From positions 1 through 64,000 of the forward strand of contig URIA01000006.1 of NCBI GenBank assembly GCA_900547765.1: a stretch of DNA of 64,000 bases, written 5' to 3'. A model generated the notes under the pieces. It made no database searches. It was not told the DNA's origin and worked only from the letters and a program-made list of their open reading frames with translations. Below, in pieces: positions 8,264-16,440 of the stretch. Numbering within the stretch: position 1 is the stretch's first letter; every line of letters begins with the position of its first letter. The translations under genes were made by a program, and so were the position numbers. This DNA comes from an uncultured Collinsella sp. GTDB lineage: Bacteria; Actinomycetota; Coriobacteriia; Coriobacteriales; Coriobacteriaceae.

Positions 8264-8920
8264 ATGGGCTTCGGGGCAAATATTCGTAAACTCCGCACCA
8301 TGGAGCATCTTGGTCAGGCGCAACTTGCAGAGATGTTGGGGGTATCTAAAGAGACAGTTTGTCGTTGGGAAAAAAGTCGGTATGCCCCCCGTGAGCGCTA
8401 TATTGAAAAGTTACAAGCGCTCTTCGGTTGCACCCGCGATGAACTTGTTGGCGAGGAAAACGGTTTGGCTGTAAAGCTCGCAAATAAAAGAATCGTCACC
8501 GACGAAGACCCTGCTATCCACGAAATGGAGGGCACATTTCCCGTCATCGATATCGAATCGCAAAAGCGCCGCATCACGCACGGCCAACAAAATGCTTGCG
8601 CGCCTGTAGACGTAGCCAAACGTCACCCACATAGCGTTTTCGTTAAAATCAAAGGCGACGAAATGTCCCGCATTTACCCTCCCGGCAGCTTGCTACTTGT
8701 CGATACCACCGCAAAGCCTTGGAACGGCTGTGCTGTATTGGCGCTCGCAGACGGTAAAACACCGGTAATTAGGCGATTTGCAGAAGGAAACGACATGATT
8801 GTGCTGTCGTCCCATTCATATGCAACAGCAAGTCCGGATCTGATGTTTAACAAACGGAGGATTAGAATCATAGGAGTCGTCGTTTGGTATCAAGCGAGCC
8901 ACGATCACACGCTTAATTAA
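8264..8920 (+). CDS. XRE-family regulator with protease-dead S24/LexA-like C-terminal domain
   Basis: Residues 6-60 form a helix-turn-helix (LGQAQLAEMLGVSKETVCRW). Residues about 100-210 resemble the LexA/CI S24 domain (FVKIKGDEMSRIYPPGSLLL). The Ser of the usual G-D-S-M is Glu (GDEM, residue 133), and the Lys expected near PVIRRF is Arg, so self-cleavage should be impossible. I start at ATG 8264 because AGAGGA sits 9 bases upstream; an in-frame ATG at 8231 lies inside the previous gene. Translational coupling to the second deiminase suggests it controls that gene and maybe the arcD operon, sensing a ligand or protein instead of DNA damage. Confidence 0.8.
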   Translation: MGFGANIRKLRTMEHLGQAQLAEMLGVSKETVCRWEKSRYAPRERYIEKLQALFGCTRDELVGEENGLAVKLANKRIVTDEDPAIHEMEGTFPVIDIESQKRRITHGQQNACAPVDVAKRHPHSVFVKIKGDEMSRIYPPGSLLLVDTTAKPWNGCAVLALADGKTPVIRRFAEGNDMIVLSSHSYATASPDLMFNKRRIRIIGVVVWYQASHDHTLN

Positions 8921-8980
8921 ATCGACTTTCCCAAAAACGACCGTACCGCACAGACAGCTCAAAGTCCCAGCCCAAATGAA

Positions 8981-9556
8981 CTACTTTTTGGCGGCTTTGC
9001 GCTCGTCGCGGATGCGGGCGCGATCCATGGCCGCCTCGACCGCCGAGAAACGGCAGCCGCAGTAATTCTGCCGATACATGCCCAGCTCACGCGAACGGCG
9101 CGTAGCCTCGGGATAATACGGGCGAAAATCGCGAATCACCGGGGTGAGACCGCGGGCGGCAGCCAGACGCTCCAAAACATCATTGCAGGTATCGAACAGC
9201 TGATACGGCGAGACGGCGAGCGTCGTGCCCACAAACTCAAACCCGCGCTCCTGGGCCACGCGGCACGCCTCGGCCAAGCGCAGGGCATAGCACGAGCGAC
9301 AGCGACGGGGCCGATCGGCACCCAGCGGGGCCACGCCGGCCTCCCAGCGCTCGCGATCCTCCTCGGCCTCGATGAGCTCGATGTCGCCGTCGGCACACCA
9401 CCGGCGCAGCTCGTCCAAACGCCGCTGCCATTCATCGTGAGGTTGAATATTAGGGTTGGTCCAGCAAATCGTGGGCTCAAACCCCTCCTCGCGCAGCAGG
9501 CGAACCGGCTCAAGCGAGCATGGTGCGCAGCACGAATGCAGCAACAACGACTTCAT
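8981..9556 (-). CDS. queH: Epoxyqueuosine reductase QueH
   Basis: QueH (DUF208) reduces epoxyqueuosine to queuosine in tRNA, the last step of the pathway in which QueA (1653-2864) acts just before. The 191-residue protein has the family's cysteines: SCCAPCS at residues 8-14, RCRSCYALR near 90 and YCGCRFS near 165, plus WTNPNIQP and VGTTLAVSPYQ. The ATG at 9562 abuts GAGGAG, while ATG 9556 is 6 bases away, so the protein starts MKSLLLHSCC. It begins 10 bases after the DUF3267 gene, and its ribosome-binding site overlaps that gene's stop, indicating co-transcription. Confident assignment. Confidence 0.93.
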   Translation of the reverse strand: MKSLLLHSCCAPCSLEPVRLLREEGFEPTICWTNPNIQPHDEWQRRLDELRRWCADGDIELIEAEEDRERWEAGVAPLGADRPRRCRSCYALRLAEACRVAQERGFEFVGTTLAVSPYQLFDTCNDVLERLAAARGLTPVIRDFRPYYPEATRRSRELGMYRQNYCGCRFSAVEAAMDRARIRDERKAAKK

Positions 9557-9566
9557 CGACATCTCC

Positions 9567-10133
9567 TCACCCAAAAAAGAGCACGCCAAAGGACGTATCC
9601 TCGCAGGCGACAATGCGGCGGTCGCGCAGGATGGTCCGCACGTAATACCAATCGCCCACGCAGCCCGACAAGTGCAGACCAGCCGCCAGGTAGCACAGCA
9701 GCGGATAGTCCGAGAACGCAAACCCCAGGGCAAACGCCACCGTCAAGGCAACCGTCGGCGCCAGGCAAATGACCATGTACCGCGCACGCGAATACACAAC
9801 GCCCTCGGCGCAAGCGTAAATCATGCAGGTTTCGAGATTTGCCCCAAAGGTCACCCGAGCACCGACGGGCGCAAACAGCTTAAAGAACGCCGCGTGCACC
9901 AGCTCGTGCACGGCAAATGACGCCGCCGAAACCGCACTCAAGCCGACTAGCCAGCCCAAGACCGCCGTCCAACCGCCCGCGTCAGCCGCATCCAGATCTG
10001 CGGGCCCACCCAGCAGCATAAACACCGGCACCAGGCACACGGCAAATGCGCCAAGCACGACCATGCCCCACACGAAGCAAGCGTGCAGAAAATCCTCGTC
10101 CTCAAACGCATGTATGTTGGAAATCTCATTCAT
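9567..10133 (-). CDS. DUF3267 family membrane protein, putative zinc metalloprotease
   Basis: A 188-residue membrane protein with about four hydrophobic segments. The second or third carries HELVHAAFFK (about residues 75-84), the HExxH zinc-binding signature placed in a membrane segment as in DUF3267 and site-2-protease-like proteins. A following GANLETCMIYACAEG and SRARYMVICLAPTV resemble the conserved region after HExxH in that family. No substrate is known. It is co-transcribed with queH, probably by proximity rather than function. The start ATG at 10133 has only a weak ribosome-binding site. Confidence 0.75.
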   Translation of the reverse strand: MNEISNIHAFEDEDFLHACFVWGMVVLGAFAVCLVPVFMLLGGPADLDAADAGGWTAVLGWLVGLSAVSAASFAVHELVHAAFFKLFAPVGARVTFGANLETCMIYACAEGVVYSRARYMVICLAPTVALTVAFALGFAFSDYPLLCYLAAGLHLSGCVGDWYYVRTILRDRRIVACEDTSFGVLFFG

Positions 10134-10265
10134 AGCATCTTAGGATAGCGCCCCTGCCACGTACCCGTCCGCATGTGCGATAATGTCGAACGATATGCAC
10201 GAATTGACCACCGCGTCGCCAGGCCTTGCGCCCGGCCGCGCTCCCACTATATGCGAAGGAGTCCC

Positions 10266-12416
10266 ATGGCATCCAAATACTCCATGAACGACCGTCCCAG
10301 CTGGCCTCGCCGCGCCATCGTTACCGCCGGCGAGCCCTACGGCAACAAGGGCCTTCACTTTGGCCACGTTGGCGGCGTTTTTGTCCCGGCCGACTTCTTC
10401 GCCCGCTTCCTGCGCGACCGCCTGGGCCGCGAGAACGTCATCTTCACCTCGGGCACCGACTGCTACGGCTCGCCCATCATGGAGAGCTACCGCAAGCTCA
10501 AGGAGAACGAGGGCTACGACAAGTCCATTAGCGAGTACGTCGAGTCCAATCACTCCCGCCAGGCCGCGACCCTCAACAACTACAACATCAGCTGCGACAT
10601 CTACGGCGGCTCGGGCCTTGAGCCGGCTGCGCAGATTCACAACGAGGTGACCGCGGAGATTATCAAGCGCCTGCACGAGCAGGGCACCATCTCCAAGCGC
10701 TCCACGCTGCAGTTCTACGATGCTAAGGCCAACACGTTCCTCAACGGCCGCCAGGTCATCGGCCGCTGCCCCATCCAAGGTTGCAAGTCCGAGAAGGCTT
10801 ATGCCGACGAGTGCGACCTGGGTCACCAGTTTGAGCCCGAGGAGCTCATCGCGCCCAAGAGCCAGCTCACCGGCGAGGTGCCCGAGCTGCGCCCGGTCGA
10901 CAACCTCTACTTCGACCTGCCCGCCTACCTCGAATTTATGAAGACCTACACCGCCAAGCTCGCCCAGAACCCGCAGGTTCGCTCCGTGGTCTCCAAGACC
11001 ATGGAGGAGTGGCTGCTGCCGGCACAGCTCTACATCCAGAACAAGTTCCGCGAGGCCTTCGACGCCGTCGAGGACCAGCTCCCCGAGCACACCGTGCTGG
11101 AGCCCGAGGGCAACAAGAGCAGCTTTACCGTCACCTTCCCCAGCTGGAAGGAGCGCGATGACGCCCACGCGGTGCTCGCCAACGGCGGCGTGCGCTTCCG
11201 CAGCGGCAAGGCACTCGTGCCCTTCCGCATCACCGGCAACATCGACTGGGGCGTTCCGGTGCCCGAGGTCGACGGCGTGAACGACGTCACCTGCTGGTGC
11301 TGGCCCGAGAGCCTGTGGGCGCCTATCAGCTACACCCGCACCGTGCTCGCACGCGATGCCAAGGCCGCCGGCGTGACCGAGGGCGTCGCCGCCCAGGATG
11401 CCGCCCTCATGGGCGAGCCCGCCCCCGATTCCACGCAGGTCCCCGCGCCCACCTACCAGCACAGCTCGCTCGACTGGCGCGACTGGTGGTGCTCTGACGA
11501 CGCTCAGATCTACCAGTTCATCGGCCAGGACAACATCTACTTCTACTGCATCGCGCAGACCGCCATGTGGGAGGCCCTGGGTTGGGACCTTACGCAGAGC
11601 ACCGTCAGCGCCTGCTACCACCTGCTCTACATGGGCAAAAAGGCAAGCTCGTCCTCGCAGACGCCTCCCCCGCCGGCAGACGACCTGCTCAACCACTACA
11701 CCTGCGAGCAGATGCGCGCGCATTGGCTGTCGCTCGGCCTGTCCGAGAAGCCGGTGAGCTTTAGCCCCAAGGCATACGACACCCGCGTGACCGGCAAGGA
11801 CAAGGACGGCAACGAGGTGCGCGCCTGCGACGACAAGCGCGTCATCGATCCGGCCCTTAAGGAGAGCGCGCTGCTGACCGGCGTCTTCAACCGCCTGGCC
11901 CGCAGCTGCTTCTACGGCGTCGCCGTCAAGGAGGGCGACGAGAGCCCCTATCGCAATGGCTGCATCCCCGCCGGTGCCGCCTCCGACACCGTGGTCGAGG
12001 CTGCCCAGCAGGCAACTCTCGCCTTTGAGCAGGCCATGTACAAGTTCGAGACGCACCGCGCGCTCGCCGTGTGCGACGACTACCTGCGTGCCGCCAACAA
12101 GCGCTGGAGCGACGCCTCCAAGGCCGCCAACAAGCTCGAGGGCGAGCCGGCAAACGCCGCCATGACGCAGGCCCTGGTCGACGCCTTTACCGAGCTGCGC
12201 GTGGCAACCGTGCTCATGCACGGCATCGTCCCGGCCGGCTGCGAGCTCATCTGCGAGTACTTCGACGTCGATCCGGTCGCCTTCTTTAGCTGGGATAACA
12301 TCTTTGCCTCCACGGACGAGTTTGTGGAGAGCCTGGGCGAGAAGCCCGGCGAGCACCGCGTGAAGCCGCTGCCCCCGCGCTTCGACTTCTTCAGCAAGCA
12401 CGAGAGCCAGTACTAA
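10266..12416 (+). CDS. Methionyl-tRNA synthetase-like class I tRNA ligase, atypical
   Basis: A 716-residue class I synthetase of the MetG group. The Rossmann start reads VTAGEPYGNKGLHFGHVGG, giving the HIGH variant HFGH at about 31-34. A zinc-binding insert with CPIQGC, a later Cys and DLGH lies near 168-187. The KMSKS region near 455-463 reads MGKKASSSS, a strong departure. An alpha-helical anticodon-binding region follows. AAGGAG five bases before ATG 10266 fixes the start. If it charges tRNA-Met it is the divergent MetRS of this lineage; if another metG exists elsewhere, this would be a paralogue. Nothing else in the window tells which. Confidence 0.8.
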   Translation: MASKYSMNDRPSWPRRAIVTAGEPYGNKGLHFGHVGGVFVPADFFARFLRDRLGRENVIFTSGTDCYGSPIMESYRKLKENEGYDKSISEYVESNHSRQAATLNNYNISCDIYGGSGLEPAAQIHNEVTAEIIKRLHEQGTISKRSTLQFYDAKANTFLNGRQVIGRCPIQGCKSEKAYADECDLGHQFEPEELIAPKSQLTGEVPELRPVDNLYFDLPAYLEFMKTYTAKLAQNPQVRSVVSKTMEEWLLPAQLYIQNKFREAFDAVEDQLPEHTVLEPEGNKSSFTVTFPSWKERDDAHAVLANGGVRFRSGKALVPFRITGNIDWGVPVPEVDGVNDVTCWCWPESLWAPISYTRTVLARDAKAAGVTEGVAAQDAALMGEPAPDSTQVPAPTYQHSSLDWRDWWCSDDAQIYQFIGQDNIYFYCIAQTAMWEALGWDLTQSTVSACYHLLYMGKKASSSSQTPPPPADDLLNHYTCEQMRAHWLSLGLSEKPVSFSPKAYDTRVTGKDKDGNEVRACDDKRVIDPALKESALLTGVFNRLARSCFYGVAVKEGDESPYRNGCIPAGAASDTVVEAAQQATLAFEQAMYKFETHRALAVCDDYLRAANKRWSDASKAANKLEGEPANAAMTQALVDAFTELRVATVLMHGIVPAGCELICEYFDVDPVAFFSWDNIFASTDEFVESLGEKPGEHRVKPLPPRFDFFSKHESQY

Positions 12417-12433
12417 GCCAACGCCAAGGCAGA

Positions 12434-12539
12434 GTAGTCAATTTGGGACGGGGCTATTTTAGCTACCCGTCCCAAATTTAACTGCAACGCCTGCCGAAAC
12501 GGACGGGTAGCTAAAATAGCCCCGTCCCAAATTGACTAC
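12434..12539. repeat. Perfect 39-bp inverted repeat with nested alternative hairpin
   Basis: Bases 12434-12472 are exactly inversely repeated at 12501-12539 around a 28-base loop. The left arm has its own symmetry: AATTTGGGACGGG (12440-12452) pairs with CCCGTCCCAAATT (12466-12478). The RNA could therefore switch between one long hairpin and a smaller one. No T-run follows. It lies between the MetRS-like gene and the methyltransferase gene. Confidence 0.85.
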
Positions 12540-12566
12540 CTTTAATGGAATGGGAAGGAAAGACGG

Positions 12567-13670
12567 ATGTCCAAGCCGCGTCGTCGTAAGCAGAAAAAGC
12601 AGGTTAAGCCCGAGCTCAAGCTCAGGCAGTTTGCCGCTACCGAGCTTTCCGACCGGCTTGCCGCCCTTCCCTGCGCCGCCGACCTGCCGCGCTTTATGGT
12701 CGACACGGTCGCCGGCGCCTATGCACCCGCCGATGCTCAGCTCATGATCGAAGGCTTTGGCGCCGCGGCCACACGCCCAGTCACACTGCGCGCCAACACG
12801 CTCAAGGCGACCGCCGAGGACATCGCCGCGGCACTCGACGCCGCCGGGATCGCCCACCAAACCGTTGCCTGGTACCCGGACGCTTTCATCCTGCCCGACG
12901 CCCAGGTTTCCGACCTGTGGGACCTCGACATCTACCGCGACGGCAAGATCTACCTGCAGAGCCTATCGTCCATGATGCCTCCTTTGGTGCTGGGCGCGCG
13001 TGCCGGCGAGGACATCCTGGATATGTGTGCGGCCCCCGGCGGCAAGACGACGCAGATCGCCGCCCTCACCCAGGGACAGGCACACCTCACGGCCTGCGAG
13101 ATGAGCATTCCCCGCGCCGAGAAGCTCGAAGCCAACCTCCGCCGCCAAGGCGCAAAAAACGTGCCCGTCATGCGCATCGACGCACGCGAGCTCGACGAGT
13201 TCTTCCGCTTTGACCGTATCCTGCTCGACGCTCCCTGCACCGGCACGGGCACCGTCATCAGCGGCAACGAGAAAAGCCTGCGCGGCCTCACCGAGCAGTT
13301 GCTGAGCAAGTGCGCCCGCTCGCAGCGAGCACTTTTGGACCGCGCCATGGGTGCCCTCAAACCGGGCGGCACGCTCGTCTATTCCACTTGTTCGATTATG
13401 CCGCAGGAAAACGAGGACGCCCTGCAAGAGGCCTTCGACAAGCATATGGACTGTGAGCTCATCCCCCTCGACGGCACGCCGAGCGAAAGCGAAGCACGCC
13501 GCGCTCAGGAAGCCGGCGAGGAGCCGCGTATCGAGTGCAACGCTCTCACCGAGGCCATCGCCGCCGGCCACGTCTCGTCCGTCGCCAACGGTATGCCCGG
13601 CACGCTAACCATTCCGCCTAGCCGCGACTTTGAGGGCTTCTACATTGCCCTGATTCGAAAACGCAGCTAG
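12567..13670 (+). CDS. RsmB/NOP-family RNA (cytosine-5-)-methyltransferase
   Basis: A SAM-dependent m5C methyltransferase, probably for rRNA. The 367-residue protein has motif I DMCAAPGGKT (about 150-159), motif IV DAPCTGTG (about 221-228) and motif VI YSTCS (about 271-275). The two Cys are the paired catalytic residues of the NOP2/RsmB family. The N-terminus is very basic (SKPRRRKQKKQ) and the C-terminus ends in a FEGFYIALIRK block typical of the family. It lacks the NusB-like N-terminal domain of full RsmB, so it is closer to RsmF/NOP2 types. GGAAGGAAAG precedes the ATG. Confidence 0.88.
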   Translation: MSKPRRRKQKKQVKPELKLRQFAATELSDRLAALPCAADLPRFMVDTVAGAYAPADAQLMIEGFGAAATRPVTLRANTLKATAEDIAAALDAAGIAHQTVAWYPDAFILPDAQVSDLWDLDIYRDGKIYLQSLSSMMPPLVLGARAGEDILDMCAAPGGKTTQIAALTQGQAHLTACEMSIPRAEKLEANLRRQGAKNVPVMRIDARELDEFFRFDRILLDAPCTGTGTVISGNEKSLRGLTEQLLSKCARSQRALLDRAMGALKPGGTLVYSTCSIMPQENEDALQEAFDKHMDCELIPLDGTPSESEARRAQEAGEEPRIECNALTEAIAAGHVSSVANGMPGTLTIPPSRDFEGFYIALIRKRS

Positions 13671-13694
13671 CGCACGGATCCAAAACTCAACAAG

Positions 13695-13865
13695 CTATCT
13701 CTGTGCGCGTTTGCCCTGCTGATCGCGATGCTGTTTAAGCATCGCGCGCTCCTTGCGTTCGGCCCTTTTGCCCTTAATGGCCGTGACCACAAAGTAGATG
13801 ACCGCGGCGGCAACGATTGCAGCCACACACAGGCCAATCGAGCCAAACATTGCTGTCAATTCCAT
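13695..13865 (-). CDS. Small single-pass membrane protein (56 aa), hypothetical
   Basis: A short frame with GAGAGG about nine bases upstream of its ATG encodes 56 residues: an N-terminal hydrophobic helix (residues about 5-27, GLCVAAIVAAAVIYFVV) and a highly basic cytosolic tail (KGKRAERKERAMLKQHRDQQ). It is convergent with the methyltransferase gene. The transmembrane helix with a Lys/Arg-rich tail resembles many tiny actinobacterial membrane proteins of unknown role. The pattern and ribosome-binding site support a real gene. Confidence 0.6.
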   Translation of the reverse strand: MELTAMFGSIGLCVAAIVAAAVIYFVVTAIKGKRAERKERAMLKQHRDQQGKRAQR

Positions 13866-14056
13866 ACCGCGTCACCTCTCTTTTAAACGGGACTTTCAAG
13901 ATAGCACCTCGATACCCGCCACCACAGCTCCTTCACGTTCGCCGGCCCTTCGGTCTAACGGATGGCGCGGCGGGGAAAAATCAACTCGTCAAACGATTTA
14001 GCATTCGCAATTCCGGCTGCATAGCGCCGGCCGTCATCACATAGAATCGAGCCTCC

Positions 14057-15148
14057 ATGGATACCCTCAACGATCTAAATGAGCGCGTCGACGCCTTCGT
14101 CGGCACCAGCTCCTTCGACACGCCTGCCGCGGCAAACGACCAAGCTCCCATCGATGTGCCCGCCGAGGTTCACGAGGACATCGTCGCCTCGGTCGATTTC
14201 TCCGAGGTCGAGCTCGCAGACGAGTTCACCGAGCCCCAGGTAGCCGTGACCCCCAACGGACTGCTCCCCATGGAGCCGCTGCCCATCGACGGGCGTCTGC
14301 GCAAGGCGGCCCTTCGCATGCCTGACGAGATCGAGGAGGCCAGCGGTTTTACGCTCTTCGGCCGACGCATCAAGTCGCTCATTTACACCACCGATGTCGC
14401 GGTTATCCGCAACTCCAATGCCGATGCTGTCTTTGCCGTTTACCCCTTCACGCCGCAGCCGGCCATTACGCAGGCGCTGCTGACCGTCGCCGAGTGCCCG
14501 GTCTTTGTAGGTGTGGGCGGCGGAACTACGACCGGTAAGCGCTCCGTGCAGATGGCAGCCGTCTCCGAGATGCAGGGCGCGGCGGGCTGCGTGGTCAACT
14601 CCCCCGCCACTGCCGAGATGGTCGAGCACATCACCAACATCGCCGACATCCCCGTCATCGCCACGGTCGTACGTTGCGACGATGATGCGCATGCCAAAGT
14701 GCGCGCCGGAGCCAAGATTCTCAACATCGCCGCCGGCAAAAACACACCCCAGGTCCTGCGTGAACTGCGCGAGCACTATCCCAACCTGCCGCTCATCGCG
14801 CCGGGCGGCAAGACGCCCGAGAGCATCCGTGAGACCATCGCCGCCGGCGCCAACGCCATCATCTGGACGCCGCCTTCGGCCCAACAGTTACAGACCGACA
14901 TGATGCAGCGTTATCGCAAGATGAAGGAAGACGCCACACCTGTCATCTCTCGCGACGATGTGCCCATTATCGACCAGGTCGCCGCCGCCGAGGTCAGCCA
15001 GGTCGAGAACATGAATCCCGATGTGCCGATTCCCGACGAAGTCATCGAGCGCGTCGCTTCGATCCACGAGCGCATCGAGGAGCATCGCGCCAACCGCGGC
15101 CTCAAGCCGTCACTGCACGGCTTCTTCTTCCGCGGAAAGAAACGCTAG
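14057..15148 (+). CDS. TIM-barrel-like protein of unknown function
   Basis: A 363-residue protein. The first 70-75 residues are acidic and probably disordered. From about residue 95 it shows alternating strand-helix segments of a TIM barrel: DVAVIRNSNADAVFAVYPF, PVFVGVGGGTTTGK, AAGCVVNSPATAEMV, IPVIATVVR, GAKILNIAAG, PLIAPGGKTPESI and GANAIIWTPPS. The glycine-rich GVGGGTTTGK and the terminal APGGKT loop could bind phosphate, as in KDPG-aldolase-like or NanE-like barrels, but no catalytic residue is diagnostic. I do not recognise a function. A strong terminator follows at 15161-15195, and it appears to be a single-gene unit. Confidence 0.65.
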   Translation: MDTLNDLNERVDAFVGTSSFDTPAAANDQAPIDVPAEVHEDIVASVDFSEVELADEFTEPQVAVTPNGLLPMEPLPIDGRLRKAALRMPDEIEEASGFTLFGRRIKSLIYTTDVAVIRNSNADAVFAVYPFTPQPAITQALLTVAECPVFVGVGGGTTTGKRSVQMAAVSEMQGAAGCVVNSPATAEMVEHITNIADIPVIATVVRCDDDAHAKVRAGAKILNIAAGKNTPQVLRELREHYPNLPLIAPGGKTPESIRETIAAGANAIIWTPPSAQQLQTDMMQRYRKMKEDATPVISRDDVPIIDQVAAAEVSQVENMNPDVPIPDEVIERVASIHERIEEHRANRGLKPSLHGFFFRGKKR

Positions 15149-15160
15149 CCGCAACAGCAA

Positions 15161-15195
15161 GGCCCGCCCCACAAACGTGAGGCGGGCCGTTTTCG
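15161..15195 (+). terminator. Intrinsic terminator
   Basis: GGCCCGCC and GGCGGGCC form a perfect 8-bp stem, followed by TTTTCGTTT. It ends transcription of the TIM-barrel gene. Confidence 0.85.
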
Positions 15196-15229
15196 TTTGA
15201 GCAATCACGCAGCGACGTGATGAGCCAAG

Positions 15230-16120
15230 TTAATCCACGCGCTTGTCGCCCATAAAGAAGAGCGCCACCGTACCAGGTCCGGTATGCGAGCCAATCAGAG
15301 TACCGATGTCATTGATCTCAATCTTGCCTTTAAGCTGCGGAACCTGTTCCTCAATCAGCGCCGCAACTGCCTCGGCATCCTCACGGCACGCCGAGTGCGA
15401 CATGATGCACTTACCCGAATAATCCACACCGTCCTGCACGTGTGCCATCATGGTCTTGGCCATCTCGGAAATCGCGCGCTTCTTAGTGCGAATCTTCTCA
15501 CGTGGCGACAGCTTGCCATCGCAATCGACCGTCATAAGCGGGCAAATCTTAAGCGCCGTGCCGATGATCGCACTCGCAGCCGAAATGCGACCGCCTCGTA
15601 GGTAGCTCGACAGATCGGTCGAGAAGAACCAGTGGTGCAGGTTGAGTTTGTGCTCCTCGATCCAGGCAGCCGTCTCGTCGAGTGAGGCCCCGCTATCGCG
15701 CACGTCGGCGGCATATTCCAGCAACAGGCCAAAGCCCGAAGACGCCGCCAGCGAATCGATGACGCGCACCTTGCCGCCCTGGGGATAGCGATCCGCGAGC
15801 ATCTGCGCCGCAACGCAGGCCGATCCATACGTGCCCGAAATACCCGACGACAACGTCAGGTGCAGCACGTCTTTACCCTCGGCAACAAACGGCTCCCAAA
15901 ACTCCTCGTACTCACCCACGCTCACCTGAGACGTCTTGGGCATGGCGCCCGCGGCAATCTGGGCAAAAAACTTGTCCGGCGTAATCGACTGATACAGATC
16001 GTCCGTATGGACAACATCGTCGATCTCGTAATGAAAACACACGACAGGGATATTGCGCGACGCAAAGAACTCACGGGTTCGGTCGGCGGCGGATTCACAG
16101 GTCAGGACAAAATCACTCAT
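15230..16120 (-). CDS. DegV family fatty-acid-binding protein
   Basis: DegV proteins bind a fatty acid between two domains; the FakB members present it to the kinase FakA for phosphorylation and use in phospholipid synthesis. The 296-residue protein has the fold's marks: FVLTCESAAD at the start, MPKTSQVSVGEY (ligand-carboxylate Ser), LSSGISGTYGSA and the C-terminal IGSHTGPGTVALFF. AAGGAG six bases before ATG 16120 selects this start over an upstream in-frame ATG at 16138. It is monocistronic, divergent from fbp. No fakA lies in the window, so a FakB role is inferred. Confidence 0.9.
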   Translation of the reverse strand: MSDFVLTCESAADRTREFFASRNIPVVCFHYEIDDVVHTDDLYQSITPDKFFAQIAAGAMPKTSQVSVGEYEEFWEPFVAEGKDVLHLTLSSGISGTYGSACVAAQMLADRYPQGGKVRVIDSLAASSGFGLLLEYAADVRDSGASLDETAAWIEEHKLNLHHWFFSTDLSSYLRGGRISAASAIIGTALKICPLMTVDCDGKLSPREKIRTKKRAISEMAKTMMAHVQDGVDYSGKCIMSHSACREDAEAVAALIEEQVPQLKGKIEINDIGTLIGSHTGPGTVALFFMGDKRVD

Positions 16121-16440
16121 ATGAGGCTCCTTACTCATTGCTGCGCAAATTATCGCACAGTGAGCCTACATACGGTACATATGTCCACTATTTACCAAAT
16201 CGAACCAAAAATAGCGAACATCTTTACCACCATCGTCTCCACCGACTCCACGCATAAATATCTGAGAAAACACCCTCTGTCGTCTCCACTCAACCGCCAT
16301 ATCTACCTCAACTAAATCGATTTACCAAACCGTTCAGCCGACAATTCAGCCGCTGGCGCAAAATCGAAACAAAAGCGGCGCATACTGATAAACGTTTGAC
16401 GCTGTTTATCAGTTTTGCCAGCCCCATCGGAAGGTGTTTC
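16121..16440. other. Divergent intergenic region between degV and fbp
   Basis: No convincing gene in 320 bases. The stretch is AT-richer than its surroundings and must hold promoters for both flanking genes. The only clear structure is the dyad at 16384-16413. Confidence 0.6.
16384..16413 (+). promoter_or_regulatory. Perfect 10-bp inverted repeat upstream of fbp
   Basis: ACTGATAAAC (16384-16393) and GTTTATCAGT (16404-16413) flank ten bases, ending 27 bases before the fbp start. The AT-rich perfect dyad could be an operator, for example for a carbon-source regulator, or an mRNA leader hairpin. There is no T-run. Confidence 0.45.

Noticed and set aside
10140..12401. 753-codon open frame antisense to the MetRS-like gene
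   Set aside because: It mirrors a well-supported gene; the protein is a Val/Leu/Ala/Gly-rich low-information sequence with no motifs, a common GC-rich artefact.
12434..12539. Palindrome as a simple intrinsic terminator
   Set aside because: Arms are far longer than needed and no T-tract follows on either strand.
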